A stretch of DNA of 64,000 nt. It comes from Stappia sp. BW2. Its GTDB lineage: Bacteria > Pseudomonadota > Alphaproteobacteria > Rhizobiales > Stappiaceae. The position numbers and the translations under genes were made by a program. Location of the stretch: the NCBI RefSeq assembly GCF_008107695.1, contig NZ_VIRG01000052.1:62001-126000 (forward strand), read 5' to 3'. Below are positions 7,663-15,122 of the stretch, piece after piece (the first letter of the stretch is position 1; each line of letters starts with the position of its first letter). Below the pieces are notes generated by a model, which made no database searches, was not told the DNA's origin, and was given only the letters and a program-made list of their open reading frames with translations.

Positions 7663-8973
7663 CTAGCCGGCTTTTTCCTGTTCGTGCAACGTCTTGCGCG
7701 CGGCCCAGAGCTTTCGGGCTATCTGCTGTCTGTCCGGCTTGCCTTCAATGGAAAAGACCGCGTCCTGCGCGATATTGAACAACTGCGTGGAAACAAGTGG
7801 CAAATGTTCCTTGCGGCAAACCAGCGATGCCTTTTCCAGAGCGGAAATGAAGTGATGCAGGACGAGGACATTGCCTCTCGCGGCCTGGCGCAGCGGGCCA
7901 ACTGCCGTGTCCAGCAGGTCGTGCATTTCCAGGATGGTCAGCCAGAGGCGAGGTGTGTCTTCGTCATCTGTGATGAGCGAGCTCGGAGCGCCGCGCTGAA
8001 GGATCCGCGCAACGGAGGCTGACAGGTGATCGATTGCGCTGATGGCCGTGTAGCTGTCGTTGACGCCGGGCGATAGCGCACGCAGGGCTATCTCCACCAT
8101 CAGGTGGACCGAAAACTGGATGTCCCCTTCAGGAGCCCGCGCCTTCTCGATCTGGAACGTTTTCTCTAGTCGTTTCAGATCCGGCTCTTCTTCGGCCGTG
8201 CGAACCTTCGCAATCGGCATGCCTTCGATGACGTAGGTTCCGGGGCTGACCGTAACCTCGATGAAACCGTCGAGAGACTTCGCGATTTCAATGAGCTGGT
8301 TGCTGTCGATGAAGGTTATGTAGCCGCTGTACGTGGCATTGTAGATCCAGATCGGCAGATCGGGAATCTCGTTACAGTCATTCGGCTGTTCACGCGGTTC
8401 TTTGGTCAGAAGGTCATCGATCGAGAACCGGAGCGAGGAATGGATTCTGCCGATTTCCGCATCGACCCGGATCCGTCCGGCGACGTCGTTTACGAAATAG
8501 ACCAGCCAGAAAAAGCTGGCGGAGGCCAGGATGATGCACAGGATGACGGAAAATCGCAGGTCCTCGTTTTCGTCGACGCCAAACAAGGCGATCATCGAAT
8601 AAAGGAAGGTCGCGCCCAACAGGCCGATGGTGATCTGCGTCGTCCGGTTGCTGGCGAAGGTTTCCAGAAGACGCGCCGAAATATTGCCGGCCGCAAGTGT
8701 GAACACGACAAGCGTCAGGGAATAGACCAAGCTGATGACGGACATCATGGCGCCGGCAATGGTCGACAGGACCGACCGCGCGCCGTCAACGCTTATGGTG
8801 TCATAGCTGAAGAGTTTAAAGGCACCGTCCATCAGACCCATGTCGTCTATCAGGAAGGCGGCAAACGCGAGCATCGCTCCTAACAGGGTGATGCAAATAG
8901 GGATGAACAGAAATCCCTTGGTCAGGCGAACAAGCGCATGTTCGCGGGCATTCTCCTGATAGATCATCTGCAT
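7663..8973 (-). CDS. DUF2254 family membrane protein
   Basis: A 436-residue protein. The first 150 residues hold four hydrophobic segments (about 20-43, 65-90, 105-125 and 128-150), and the rest is soluble. DUF2254 features include FTLAAGNISARLLETF and the C-terminal AISAIDHL and LHHFISALEKASL stretches. The function is unknown. It lies between small stress genes and ecfG. No EcfG promoter was found in the 170 bases before it, so stress control is not supported by sequence. Confidence 0.83.
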   Translation of the reverse strand: MQMIYQENAREHALVRLTKGFLFIPICITLLGAMLAFAAFLIDDMGLMDGAFKLFSYDTISVDGARSVLSTIAGAMMSVISLVYSLTLVVFTLAAGNISARLLETFASNRTTQITIGLLGATFLYSMIALFGVDENEDLRFSVILCIILASASFFWLVYFVNDVAGRIRVDAEIGRIHSSLRFSIDDLLTKEPREQPNDCNEIPDLPIWIYNATYSGYITFIDSNQLIEIAKSLDGFIEVTVSPGTYVIEGMPIAKVRTAEEEPDLKRLEKTFQIEKARAPEGDIQFSVHLMVEIALRALSPGVNDSYTAISAIDHLSASVARILQRGAPSSLITDDEDTPRLWLTILEMHDLLDTAVGPLRQAARGNVLVLHHFISALEKASLVCRKEHLPLVSTQLFNIAQDAVFSIEGKPDRQQIARKLWAARKTLHEQEKAG

Positions 8974-9142
8974 CGCGGTTCCCCTCAGACAGGCAGGGCT
9001 CCATCCTGGATGGAACCCTGTTTGTCGCTGTTTCTATTGCGCGCTCCAGTCAATCTCGCCTGCCCGCTCCGGAAACCATGCGCGGGTCTTTTCCGGGCGC
9101 AGAAGCGGTCAATGGGGGAGGTTCTCGTTTGGTCGAGATTGA

Positions 9143-9697
9143 TCAGACGGTAAGGGCGTCCCTGATCAGGGAAGCGGATGCGGCGGCGGCAATTTCGGAC
9201 CGTTCGAACTGTTCGGTCCCGTTCATGAGTTCTTCCAGGCGCAGGCGAGCACGAGAGACGCGGCTTTTGACCGTGCCAACCTTCACACCGAGGATTTCGG
9301 CAGCTTCCTCATAAGAAAAGCCACTGGCCCCGATCAGAATGAGGGCTTCGCGCTGATCGTCGGCAAGCACCTGAAGGGCACTCAGAAAATCCTTCAGCTC
9401 CAGATGACCCGTCTGCTGCGGTTTGCTTTCCAGAGTGGCGGCGTGTTCACCGTCCGGGTCTGAAACCTCGCGCTGCATCTTTCTGCCGACAGAATAATAC
9501 TGGTTGCGGAGAATGGTGATAAGCCAGGCAGTGAGATTGGTGCCTTCGGTGAACTTGTCCTTGTTGGCAATCGCCTTTGCCAGTGTTTCCTGAACCAGGT
9601 CGTCCGCACGGTCGCGGTCGCCACTGATGGATCTGGCAAAGGCGCGCAATCGGGGAATGGCGTCGACGAGATCCTGCTTGAACTGTGCGACGTTCAT
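9143..9697 (-). CDS. ecfG: General stress response sigma factor EcfG (sigma-E2/SigT type)
   Basis: A 184-residue ECF sigma factor. Region 2 spans about residues 8-75 (RAFARSISGDRDRADDLVQETLAKA, then TAWLITILRNQYY) and region 4 about 105-160 (SALQVLADDQREALILIGASGFSYEEAAEILG with the helix-turn-helix GVKVGTVKSRVSRAR). There is no anti-sigma transmembrane partner. Instead it overlaps nepR by 4 bp and sits beside phyR, which defines the alphaproteobacterial GSR sigma. It directs RNA polymerase to GGAAC-N16/17-CGTT promoters, including its own upstream of nepR. Confidence 0.95.
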   Translation of the reverse strand: MNVAQFKQDLVDAIPRLRAFARSISGDRDRADDLVQETLAKAIANKDKFTEGTNLTAWLITILRNQYYSVGRKMQREVSDPDGEHAATLESKPQQTGHLELKDFLSALQVLADDQREALILIGASGFSYEEAAEILGVKVGTVKSRVSRARLRLEELMNGTEQFERSEIAAAASASLIRDALTV

Positions 9698-9900
9698 TCT
9701 GCGGCCTCCTCGTCCGATCCTCTGGAGTCCAGAGCGGACAACAAATCCATCATATCGTCGGGTATGTCTTCCGACAGGGCCTCGTCATAAACTTTTTTGA
9801 GCTGGCTGCCGATCCAGTCCTCTTTGGACTTTGATCCCGCAGCCGGCGTGATGACACCGAAGGCGGCGTCGGGCACTTCGGGATTGAGCTTGGTTGCCAT
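9694..9900 (-). CDS. nepR: Anti-sigma factor NepR
   Basis: A 68-residue protein with the NepR core IGSQLKKVYDEALSEDIPDDMMDLLSALD, two amphipathic helices (residues about 30-58; described by content). NepR holds EcfG inactive until phosphorylated PhyR takes it away (partner switching). It is the promoter-proximal gene of nepR-ecfG; its stop overlaps the ecfG start by 4 bp (ATGA type), suggesting coupled translation. The ribosome site before ATG 9900 is weak (CGGAAA). Confidence 0.93.
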   Translation of the reverse strand: MATKLNPEVPDAAFGVITPAAGSKSKEDWIGSQLKKVYDEALSEDIPDDMMDLLSALDSRGSDEEAAE

Positions 9901-9950
9901 GACAAATTTCCGATTTTCGCTTCTTCGAAGATGGGCTTTATTGGGACGTA

Positions 9951-9975
9951 AACGCAGTGACGAAAAAAAAGTTCC
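9951..9975 (-). promoter_or_regulatory. Autoregulated EcfG promoter of nepR-ecfG
   Basis: On the minus strand: GGAAC (9975-9971), 16 bases, CGTT (9954-9951). Perfect consensus, 51 bases before the nepR start, with eight A/T base pairs adjoining the -35 element. Confidence 0.85.
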
Positions 9976-9996
9976 TCGCGTTGGGAACTTTTTTTT
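9963..9996. repeat. 13-bp perfect inverted repeat carrying both divergent -35 elements
   Basis: Eight A plus GTTCC (9963-9975), an 8-base centre (TCGCGTTG), then GGAAC plus eight T (9984-9996). The arms are exactly complementary. The two GGAAC -35 boxes of the nepR-ecfG and phyR promoters form the inner ends of the arms, so the divergent promoters are mirror images. Confidence 0.9.
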
Positions 9997-10008
9997 GCCG
10001 AATGCATT
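9984..10008 (+). promoter_or_regulatory. EcfG-type promoter of phyR (one mismatch)
   Basis: GGAAC (9984-9988), 16 bases, CATT (10005-10008). It differs from CGTT at one position. phyR starts 74 bases downstream. It is likely weaker than the nepR-side promoter. Confidence 0.65.
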
Positions 10009-10081
10009 TTCGAGTCACGGGCGCGCGTGAAAGTGCGCCGTTCGGCCGCTTCCGGGCGGCAACACATTAAGGAACTTATTT

Positions 10082-10888
10082 ATGTCCGTGAGCCTTTCGA
10101 TAGAGATCACACCGCTGCTTCCATACCTGCGCAGATATGCAAGAGCTTTGGCGGGAAGCCAGAAAAGTGGCGATGCCTATGTCAGGGCATGCTTGCAGGC
10201 ACTGGTGGCAGATCAGACCATTATCGACACCACCCATGGGGTGAAAATCGGTCTGTACCGGCTTTTCCACGTTCTGTGGAACGCAAGTGTGGTTCCACCA
10301 ACCGCAAACGACGGAACTGTATCCATCTTCGAGCAGACTGCCCAGCAGCGGCTGGCCAACATGGCCCCGGAAAGCCGGCAAACGCTGCTGCTTTCCACGC
10401 TGGAAGGTTTCTCGCTTTCTGATACGGCGCTCATCATCCAGCGCAGCGAAGAAGACGTTACGGGGCTGGTTCAAGATGCAATCGCGGAAATCGACCGCCA
10501 GACCAAGACAGATGTGCTGATCATCGAGGATGAGCCGCTTATTTCAATGGATCTGATCCAGATCGTAGAATCCCTTGGTCATGGCGTCACCAGCGTGGCC
10601 CGTACAGCAAGCGACGCCATCGCTGCCGCGAAGGAACATACGCCTGGTCTCGTTCTTGCCGATATCCAGCTCGCAGACGGTTCGTCCGGCATCGACGCGG
10701 TAAAGGAAATTCTCTCGGAAATGTCCGTTCCGGTCATCTTTATCACGTCCTTCCCCGAACGTCTTCTGACTGGGGAGCGGCCAGAGCCGACATTCCTCAT
10801 CACCAAGCCGTTCAACCCGAACACGGTCAAGGCTGGTATTAGCCAGGCACTGTTTTTCAAGGGGGCCGACGAGGTCGTCGCTGCCTGA
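10082..10888 (+). CDS. phyR: Response regulator PhyR (sigma-like anti-anti-sigma factor)
   Basis: A 268-residue protein. Residues about 5-138 form a sigma-factor-like domain (region 2-like then region 4-like, with FSLSDTALIIQRSEEDV as the pseudo helix-turn-helix). Residues 143-262 form a receiver domain with the acidic patch E149/D150/E151, phospho-acceptor D194 (LVLADIQLADG) and K242 (TKPF). Phosphorylation frees the sigma-like domain to bind NepR and release EcfG. It is divergent from nepR-ecfG and has an HWE kinase gene 534 bp downstream. Confidence 0.96.
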   Translation: MSVSLSIEITPLLPYLRRYARALAGSQKSGDAYVRACLQALVADQTIIDTTHGVKIGLYRLFHVLWNASVVPPTANDGTVSIFEQTAQQRLANMAPESRQTLLLSTLEGFSLSDTALIIQRSEEDVTGLVQDAIAEIDRQTKTDVLIIEDEPLISMDLIQIVESLGHGVTSVARTASDAIAAAKEHTPGLVLADIQLADGSSGIDAVKEILSEMSVPVIFITSFPERLLTGERPEPTFLITKPFNPNTVKAGISQALFFKGADEVVAA

Positions 10889-11018
10889 GGCAACTGGTTC
10901 AAGCTGAGCGAGCTCGCCTGATTTTCATACACGCGCTCCGCGAGCGCGAAGCACGAAATCGTTAAGAGCCGCTTTTCTGCCGCTTCAGAACGGAGCAAAG
11001 TTAATCCCGAAGGAAGAG

Positions 11019-11042
11019 GCGGGCCATCAGGCCCGCTCTTTT
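11019..11042 (+). terminator. Terminator after phyR
   Basis: GCGGGCC, ATCA loop, GGCCCGC, then TCTTTT. It stands between convergent phyR and the csbD-like gene and may serve both. Confidence 0.85.
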
Positions 11043-11045
11043 CCC

Positions 11046-11243
11046 TCATTGCCGTGAAAGCCAGTCGTCAATGTCCTTCTCGGCTTCTTCGCGGGTCTTG
11101 CCATATTTTTGTTGGATGAGGCCAGCAAGTTCGGTTCGGCGGCCTTCGGCCCGATCGACTTCGTCGTCGGTCAGCTTGCCCCACTGGGCGATAGCCTTGC
11201 CCTTGAATTCTTTCCAGTTTCCTTCAATCCGGTCCCAATTCAT
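11046..11243 (-). CDS. CsbD-family stress protein
   Basis: A 65-residue hydrophilic protein beginning MNWDRIEGNWKEFKGKAIAQWG, the CsbD signature, and ending in a charged helix with YGKTREEAEKDIDDW. CsbD proteins are abundant small stress proteins of unknown mechanism. ATG 11243 follows AGGAGAGAACGACC; the longer open frame to 11348 would read through the promoter. A perfect EcfG promoter lies 36 bases upstream. Confidence 0.92.
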   Translation of the reverse strand: MNWDRIEGNWKEFKGKAIAQWGKLTDDEVDRAEGRRTELAGLIQQKYGKTREEAEKDIDDWLSRQ

Positions 11244-11278
11244 TGGTCGTTCTCTCCTTGTCTTGGTGACACCAGGAA

Positions 11279-11303
11279 AACGACTGCTGCGGTCGATGGT
11301 TCC
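11279..11303 (-). promoter_or_regulatory. EcfG-type promoter of the csbD-like gene
   Basis: On the minus strand: GGAAC (11303-11299), 16 bases, CGTT (11282-11279). Perfect consensus. Confidence 0.83.
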
Positions 11304-11422
11304 CAATGAATTGCGGCCAGCGCGAGCGTCGAGGATGGACTGGCACACTGGTGCAAAAGCGGCGTTCTTTTTGCGGAACTTTTGCGCAAGGACATATGCC
11401 CGGATAACGGAGCAAAACCGAA

Positions 11423-13225
11423 ATGTCTGATATTTTTACTTATCTTTTTGGCGCGGCGTCGTTCATGCCGCACGGATATTGCCTGCTCTGGCGTCCGGAT
11501 CTCGTGGCGCTCCACGCGATCTCGGACGGTTTGATCGCGCTGGCCTATTTTACCATTCCCCTGATGATCCTCGATTTCCTGCGTAAACGTCCGGACTTTC
11601 AAGGGAATTCCCGCAGGGTCGCGTATCTGTTCATCGCATTCATCCTGGCCTGTGCTCTCAGCCATCTGGTTGCCCTGGTGACACTCTGGTGGCCCGTCTA
11701 CGGCGCGCAAGGCCTTGTCAAGCTGCTCACTGCTGTTGTCTCGGTCGCGACCGCGGTCGTCATCTGGCGGGTGCGGCCGATGCTGCTCGCCATTCCCTCG
11801 CTGCAGGATCTTGAGCAGGACAACGACATGCTGAAAGCTGAAAATATCGAGCTTTCCGACAAGGTCGGCAGAACGCGGCGGGAGATCAAACGGATCAACG
11901 AACGTTTTGAGACCGCCCTGACCGGTTCCAACATCTCCGTTTTCACCCAGGACAAGGATCTGCGCTACACCTGGATCCATAATCCGCGGTTCGGCAGGAA
12001 ACCGGAAGACGTCATCGGTTGCACGGATCAGGACCTACTGCCGGAAGAGACCGCTGCTGACCTGGAGGAGGTGAAGCGCCAGGTTCTGGAGACCGGCGAG
12101 ACCGCTTCGACCTACTTTGCGCTGGACAGCGAAGAGACGGGAACGATCTCCCTGGATCTGATCGTGCATCCGACGCGCAACAACAGCGGGGATATCGACG
12201 GCGTCCTGTGTACGGCCATCGATATGACCGAGAAGAACCTCTACGAAATCCGGCTCGGTTCTCTCGCAAGGCAGCTTGCGGAGGCCAACCGGCGTTTCGA
12301 GAAGGCGCTCGACGGCTCGCTCACAACCGTTTTCGAGCAGGATCTCGACCTGAAATATATTCAGGTCGTCAATCCATCACCGGGCCTTACACCAGATTTC
12401 TTCACTGGCAAGAGTGACGCGGAGCTGTTTCCCGAGGAAGGCCAGTTAAAGCTCATTCCGGCAAAGAAGAAGGTGCTGGAAACAGGCGAAAGCACCGTTA
12501 TCGAATTCGACATGGAATTGGGTGGCGTCAATCGCAGCTACAACATGCGTATCGAGCCGGCAAGAGATACGGAGGGACGGATTACCGGCCTGATCGGCAT
12601 CTCCATCGACATGACGCTTCAGCGGGAAAACGAACGTCAGATGCACCTTGTGATGCGGGAGCTGACACATCGGTCCAAGAACCTTCTTGCGGTTATTCAG
12701 GCCATGGCCCGGCAAACCGCAGCACGTTCGGACAACACGGAGGATTTCGTCGAGAGTTTCGCAGCGAGACTTCAGGCGATGGCAGCCAGTCATGATCTGC
12801 TGGTGTCACAGTCATGGTATGGCGCGGATCTGAAGGAGCTGGTTCTGGCGCATCTGGCGCAATCCATCGATCCGGGAAGCTCGCAGATCGAGATCAAGGG
12901 CGACCCGCATTCGATCACGGCGGATTCAGCGCAGAACCTTGGCCTGGCTCTGCATGAGCTGACGACCAATGCCGCCAAATATGGTGCTCTGTCAGTGCTC
13001 GGGGGTAAATTGTCCGTGTCGTGGACAACGGAAGACGGCAAGATCCGACTGGTGTGGAAGGAAAGCGGTGGTCCGGAAGTTGTGCCGCCAGAGCGCAACG
13101 GTTTCGGGCGAATGTTGCTGGAACGGTTGGTTGGGCCTGCCCTCAATGGTGATGTCACAATCGACTTCGCGCCGGAAGGCGTGCGTTGCGTTATCGAGTT
13201 TCCGGTCAAGCAAACCCAAAGCTGA
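11423..13225 (+). CDS. Membrane HWE-family sensor histidine kinase with two PAS domains (probable PhyR kinase)
   Basis: A 600-residue kinase. Three membrane helices (about 30-51, 66-88 and 98-118) with MPHGYCLLWRPDLVALHAISD before the first resemble ethylene-receptor-like sensor domains (CYC and H positions at residues 20 and 31). A coiled linker (130-165) is followed by PAS domains at about 160-272 and 290-402. The kinase core has phospho-acceptor H416 in LTHRSKNLLAVIQ, N-box H511-E-x-x-x-N516 and W545-x-E547, which define the HWE/HisKA_2 class. Kinases of this class phosphorylate PhyR in other Alphaproteobacteria, and its position beside phyR supports the same role (inference). Confidence 0.88.
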   Translation: MSDIFTYLFGAASFMPHGYCLLWRPDLVALHAISDGLIALAYFTIPLMILDFLRKRPDFQGNSRRVAYLFIAFILACALSHLVALVTLWWPVYGAQGLVKLLTAVVSVATAVVIWRVRPMLLAIPSLQDLEQDNDMLKAENIELSDKVGRTRREIKRINERFETALTGSNISVFTQDKDLRYTWIHNPRFGRKPEDVIGCTDQDLLPEETAADLEEVKRQVLETGETASTYFALDSEETGTISLDLIVHPTRNNSGDIDGVLCTAIDMTEKNLYEIRLGSLARQLAEANRRFEKALDGSLTTVFEQDLDLKYIQVVNPSPGLTPDFFTGKSDAELFPEEGQLKLIPAKKKVLETGESTVIEFDMELGGVNRSYNMRIEPARDTEGRITGLIGISIDMTLQRENERQMHLVMRELTHRSKNLLAVIQAMARQTAARSDNTEDFVESFAARLQAMAASHDLLVSQSWYGADLKELVLAHLAQSIDPGSSQIEIKGDPHSITADSAQNLGLALHELTTNAAKYGALSVLGGKLSVSWTTEDGKIRLVWKESGGPEVVPPERNGFGRMLLERLVGPALNGDVTIDFAPEGVRCVIEFPVKQTQS

Positions 13226-13298
13226 TCTTGCGTGCTGTCAGGGGGGCACACACCCTCATGCCTTGGAAGCGGAAGCTCCCAAGGCTGATGCCTGTTGT

Positions 13299-13535
13299 TC
13301 AGGACGCGTCTCCGCGCGGGGGCTTGTCGCGGCGCAGGGCCTTCAGCGCTTCATCGATTTCCGAGATCAGCTCTTGTGGTGACCGACCTTGTTCGGAACT
13401 GGCCTGTGGCGCCTTTCGCAGGGTTGCCCGCCAGGACAGCAACGCTGTCCGCTTTTGCTTGTCCGAGAGGGACCGGTCTTCCAGAACGCTTGCGGCGGTT
13501 CTGAACCCGGCAAATCGTTTCGGTACGCTGATCAT
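13299..13535 (-). CDS. Conserved hypothetical 78-residue protein next to GSR genes
   Basis: A 78-residue soluble protein beginning MISVPKRFAGFRTAASVLEDRSLSDKQKRTALLSW (first part described by content). The pattern F-x-x-A-x-x-VL-x-D-x-x-LS-x-x-QKR-x-x-LLSWRA recurs in short hypothetical proteins of Rhizobiales that I recall beside stress genes, so I take this as a real gene. It is charged at the C-terminus, with no signal or membrane segment. No ribosome site stands out and no EcfG promoter is visible. The function is unknown. Confidence 0.65.
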   Translation of the reverse strand: MISVPKRFAGFRTAASVLEDRSLSDKQKRTALLSWRATLRKAPQASSEQGRSPQELISEIDEALKALRRDKPPRGDAS

Positions 13536-13574
13536 GATTTCTTACAATTTGGAATGTGGGGCTTCGATCGCGCA

Positions 13575-13609
13575 AAGGGCCGCTTACCGCACAGCGGCAA
13601 ACGGCCCTT
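13575..13609 (-). terminator. Stem-loop after dps, probable terminator
   Basis: AAGGGCCG (13575-13582) pairs with CGGCCCTT (13602-13609). On the minus strand it lies 40 bases past the dps stop, but its T-run is only TTT. Confidence 0.45.
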
Positions 13610-13648
13610 CCGCTTTCTTAATTTGCTTCAAGCTGGCGGCCGGGCCGT

Positions 13649-14164
13649 TCACTCGGTGATGACAGCCCTCAGCATCCACGAAGCCTTGTCGTGGAAAGTG
13701 ATGCGCTGGGTCAGTAGATCTTCCGTCACGGGGTCGCTGTTCTCACCAGCGTAAGCTGCCATGTCGCGCATTTCCGCGGCAATCATTTCGTGGCTGTGCA
13801 CCAGATCCTCGATCATTTCGAAGGCGTTGGGCATGCCGCCCGCCGGCAGACTGATGGTCAGGTTGAGCTTGCCTTCGTCGACATTGACCGGTGCCATGTG
13901 ACCAAGGGCACGGATACGCTCTGCAATCACGTCGGTTGCGGCGAAAAGGTCCTCGTAATGCTCTTCGGTCAGATCATGGATCGATTTGAAGAGCGGGCCG
14001 ACGACGTTCCAGTGATAAAGGTGGGACTTGATCGTGAGGATGTAGGTCTCGGCCAGGATAACTGAAAGATGTTTCGCAAGCTGCTCGCGCACCTCGTCCG
14101 AAACGCCCGTCTTGATCTGGTCGACCTTCGGGGTTTCGATGTTCAGAACCTTGCTCGTCGACAT
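13649..14164 (-). CDS. dps: Dps ferritin-like DNA-protection protein
   Basis: A 171-residue Dps. The intersubunit ferroxidase residues line up with the E. coli numbering: H51 (LYHWNVVGPLF), H63, E67 (Asp in E. coli), D78 and E82 (ATDVIAERIRALG). The full four-helix length and the start MSTSK after GGAAAAACA give a complete protein. Dps dodecamers oxidise and store iron with peroxide and bind DNA in starved cells. It lies inside the GSR block, but its upstream region only has GGAAC with a poor -10 partner, so direct EcfG control is not shown. Confidence 0.95.
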   Translation of the reverse strand: MSTSKVLNIETPKVDQIKTGVSDEVREQLAKHLSVILAETYILTIKSHLYHWNVVGPLFKSIHDLTEEHYEDLFAATDVIAERIRALGHMAPVNVDEGKLNLTISLPAGGMPNAFEMIEDLVHSHEMIAAEMRDMAAYAGENSDPVTEDLLTQRITFHDKASWMLRAVITE

Positions 14165-14596
14165 TGTTTTTCCTTTCGTTCAGTCGCTGGGCGCTATCGC
14201 TTGATGAGCTCTATGGCTGACAAGGGCGCCTTGTGATCGTTCGGTAAGGAAAGTCTTCAATTCGCCATCAGTTCCATATTTTCGGCAAAATTTCTTTTTT
14301 TGCATGGAGGGAGAATATCCCTTGAAATTTCTTCAAGAAGTTCAATGGTATTCGATCGATGGTCAGTGAAGGCGCTATTGCGTGTCGTGCTCCAGGTGCC
14401 TTTGTCTGCTTAAGTGATTTCACATCTTGGAAAACGATAATTGGAACCTGTGCGCACGATGCAGCGTTAAATCTTACGTGTTGGGTCACACTCTGACCCT
14501 TGTTCATGGGTTTTTCTGCCTTCGTCGATCTCATTCTTGGGGCGTGCTCAAAGGGCCGTTCTCGTCAACGTAGGTAACAACTGAAAGGAGACTGAG
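14165..14596. other. 432-bp intergenic region between dps and the DUF7218 gene
   Basis: It holds divergent control sequences: the dps leader on the left (a lone GTTCC at 14271-14275 without a convincing -10) and an EcfG promoter for the right-hand gene at 14443-14468. It is more AT-rich than its surroundings. An 88-codon minus-strand frame (14268-14534) has no recognisable motif or ribosome site, and I do not call it. Confidence 0.7.
14443..14468 (+). promoter_or_regulatory. EcfG-type promoter (17-base spacer) for the DUF7218 gene
   Basis: GGAAC (14443-14447), 17 bases, CGTT (14465-14468). The start codon is 128 bases further on, giving an unusually long leader for this block. Confidence 0.7.
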
Positions 14597-14857
14597 ATGG
14601 CTTCGAAATCCAGTTCCAGCATCAAGAATGAAGACACTTACGAAGCCTTGCGTGACAAGGGTTACAGCAAGGAAAAGTCGGCGAGAATTGCAAATGCCCA
14701 GGCAAACGACAGCCAGTCTCCTTCCGTGAAGGGGGGAAAGGCTTTGCCTTACGAATCCTGGACCAAGGAAGAGCTCTACGAACGGGCGCAGGAGCTGGAC
14801 GTGGATGGTCGCTCCAACATGTCCAAATCGGAGCTGATCGAAGCTCTGCGCAAATAG
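14597..14857 (+). CDS. DUF7218 / Rho-N-terminal-like stress protein
   Basis: An 86-residue, strongly charged protein. Residues 1-30 (SIKNEDTYEALRDKGYSKEKSARIAN) match the short DUF7218 pattern. Residues about 50-85 (LPYESWTKEELYERAQELDVDGRSNMSKSELIEALRK, by content) match a Rho-N/SAP-like helical fold that binds nucleic acid. AAAGGAG lies 7 bases before ATG 14597. The EcfG promoter upstream indicates stress induction. A nucleic-acid-binding role is inferred from the fold only. Confidence 0.83.
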   Translation: MASKSSSSIKNEDTYEALRDKGYSKEKSARIANAQANDSQSPSVKGGKALPYESWTKEELYERAQELDVDGRSNMSKSELIEALRK

Positions 14858-14869
14858 GATTTGCGTCTG

Positions 14870-14910
14870 AAAATGAGGCCGCGGTTCGTTTGCGTTGTCT
14901 CATTTTCTTT
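14870..14910 (+). terminator. Possible terminator after the DUF7218 gene
   Basis: AAAATGAG (14870-14877) pairs with CTCATTTT (14899-14906), followed by CTTTC. The loop is long (21 bases), so this is a weak call. Confidence 0.4.
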
Positions 14911-14971
14911 CTCTGGAACTATTCCCGCGGCGATACCAATAGGCCAGGCGATAAATCATTCTGATTTGTCT

Positions 14972-14996
14972 GGAACCAAATCAACGCCAGATCGTT
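14972..14996 (+). promoter_or_regulatory. EcfG-type promoter of the DUF883/holin-like/AI-2E operon
   Basis: GGAAC (14972-14976), 16 bases, CGTT (14993-14996). Perfect consensus, 126 bases before the first gene of a three-gene set. Confidence 0.8.
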
Positions 14997-15122
14997 TACA
15001 GCTCAGTCCGCGCAATTGCATTGCGCGGTCTTCACGTGCCCGAATTCCGGGCTCCATCCCATTTACGCATTGCGCGCCGTCCGTCGTCAGGGCCGCCCGC
15101 TATTGAGAACAGGAGCGACAAG

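Noticed and set aside
8994..9020. Hairpin (CAGGGCTCCATC with GATGGAACCCTG) between the DUF2254 gene and ecfG
   Set aside because: A good stem with one wobble, but no T-run on either strand and over 120 bases from the ecfG stop. Not called as a terminator.
11375..11399. GGAAC in front of the HWE kinase gene
   Set aside because: No CGTT at a 16- or 17-base spacing, so not an EcfG promoter.
14251..14275. Possible EcfG promoter of dps (GGAAC on the minus strand at 14275-14271)
   Set aside because: At the 16-base spacing the -10 reads ACTT, two mismatches from CGTT. Too weak to call although dps lies in the stress block.
14268..14534. An 88-codon minus-strand frame in the dps-DUF7218 gap
   Set aside because: No motif, no ribosome site, and it runs across the EcfG promoter at 14443. 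Treated as non-coding.
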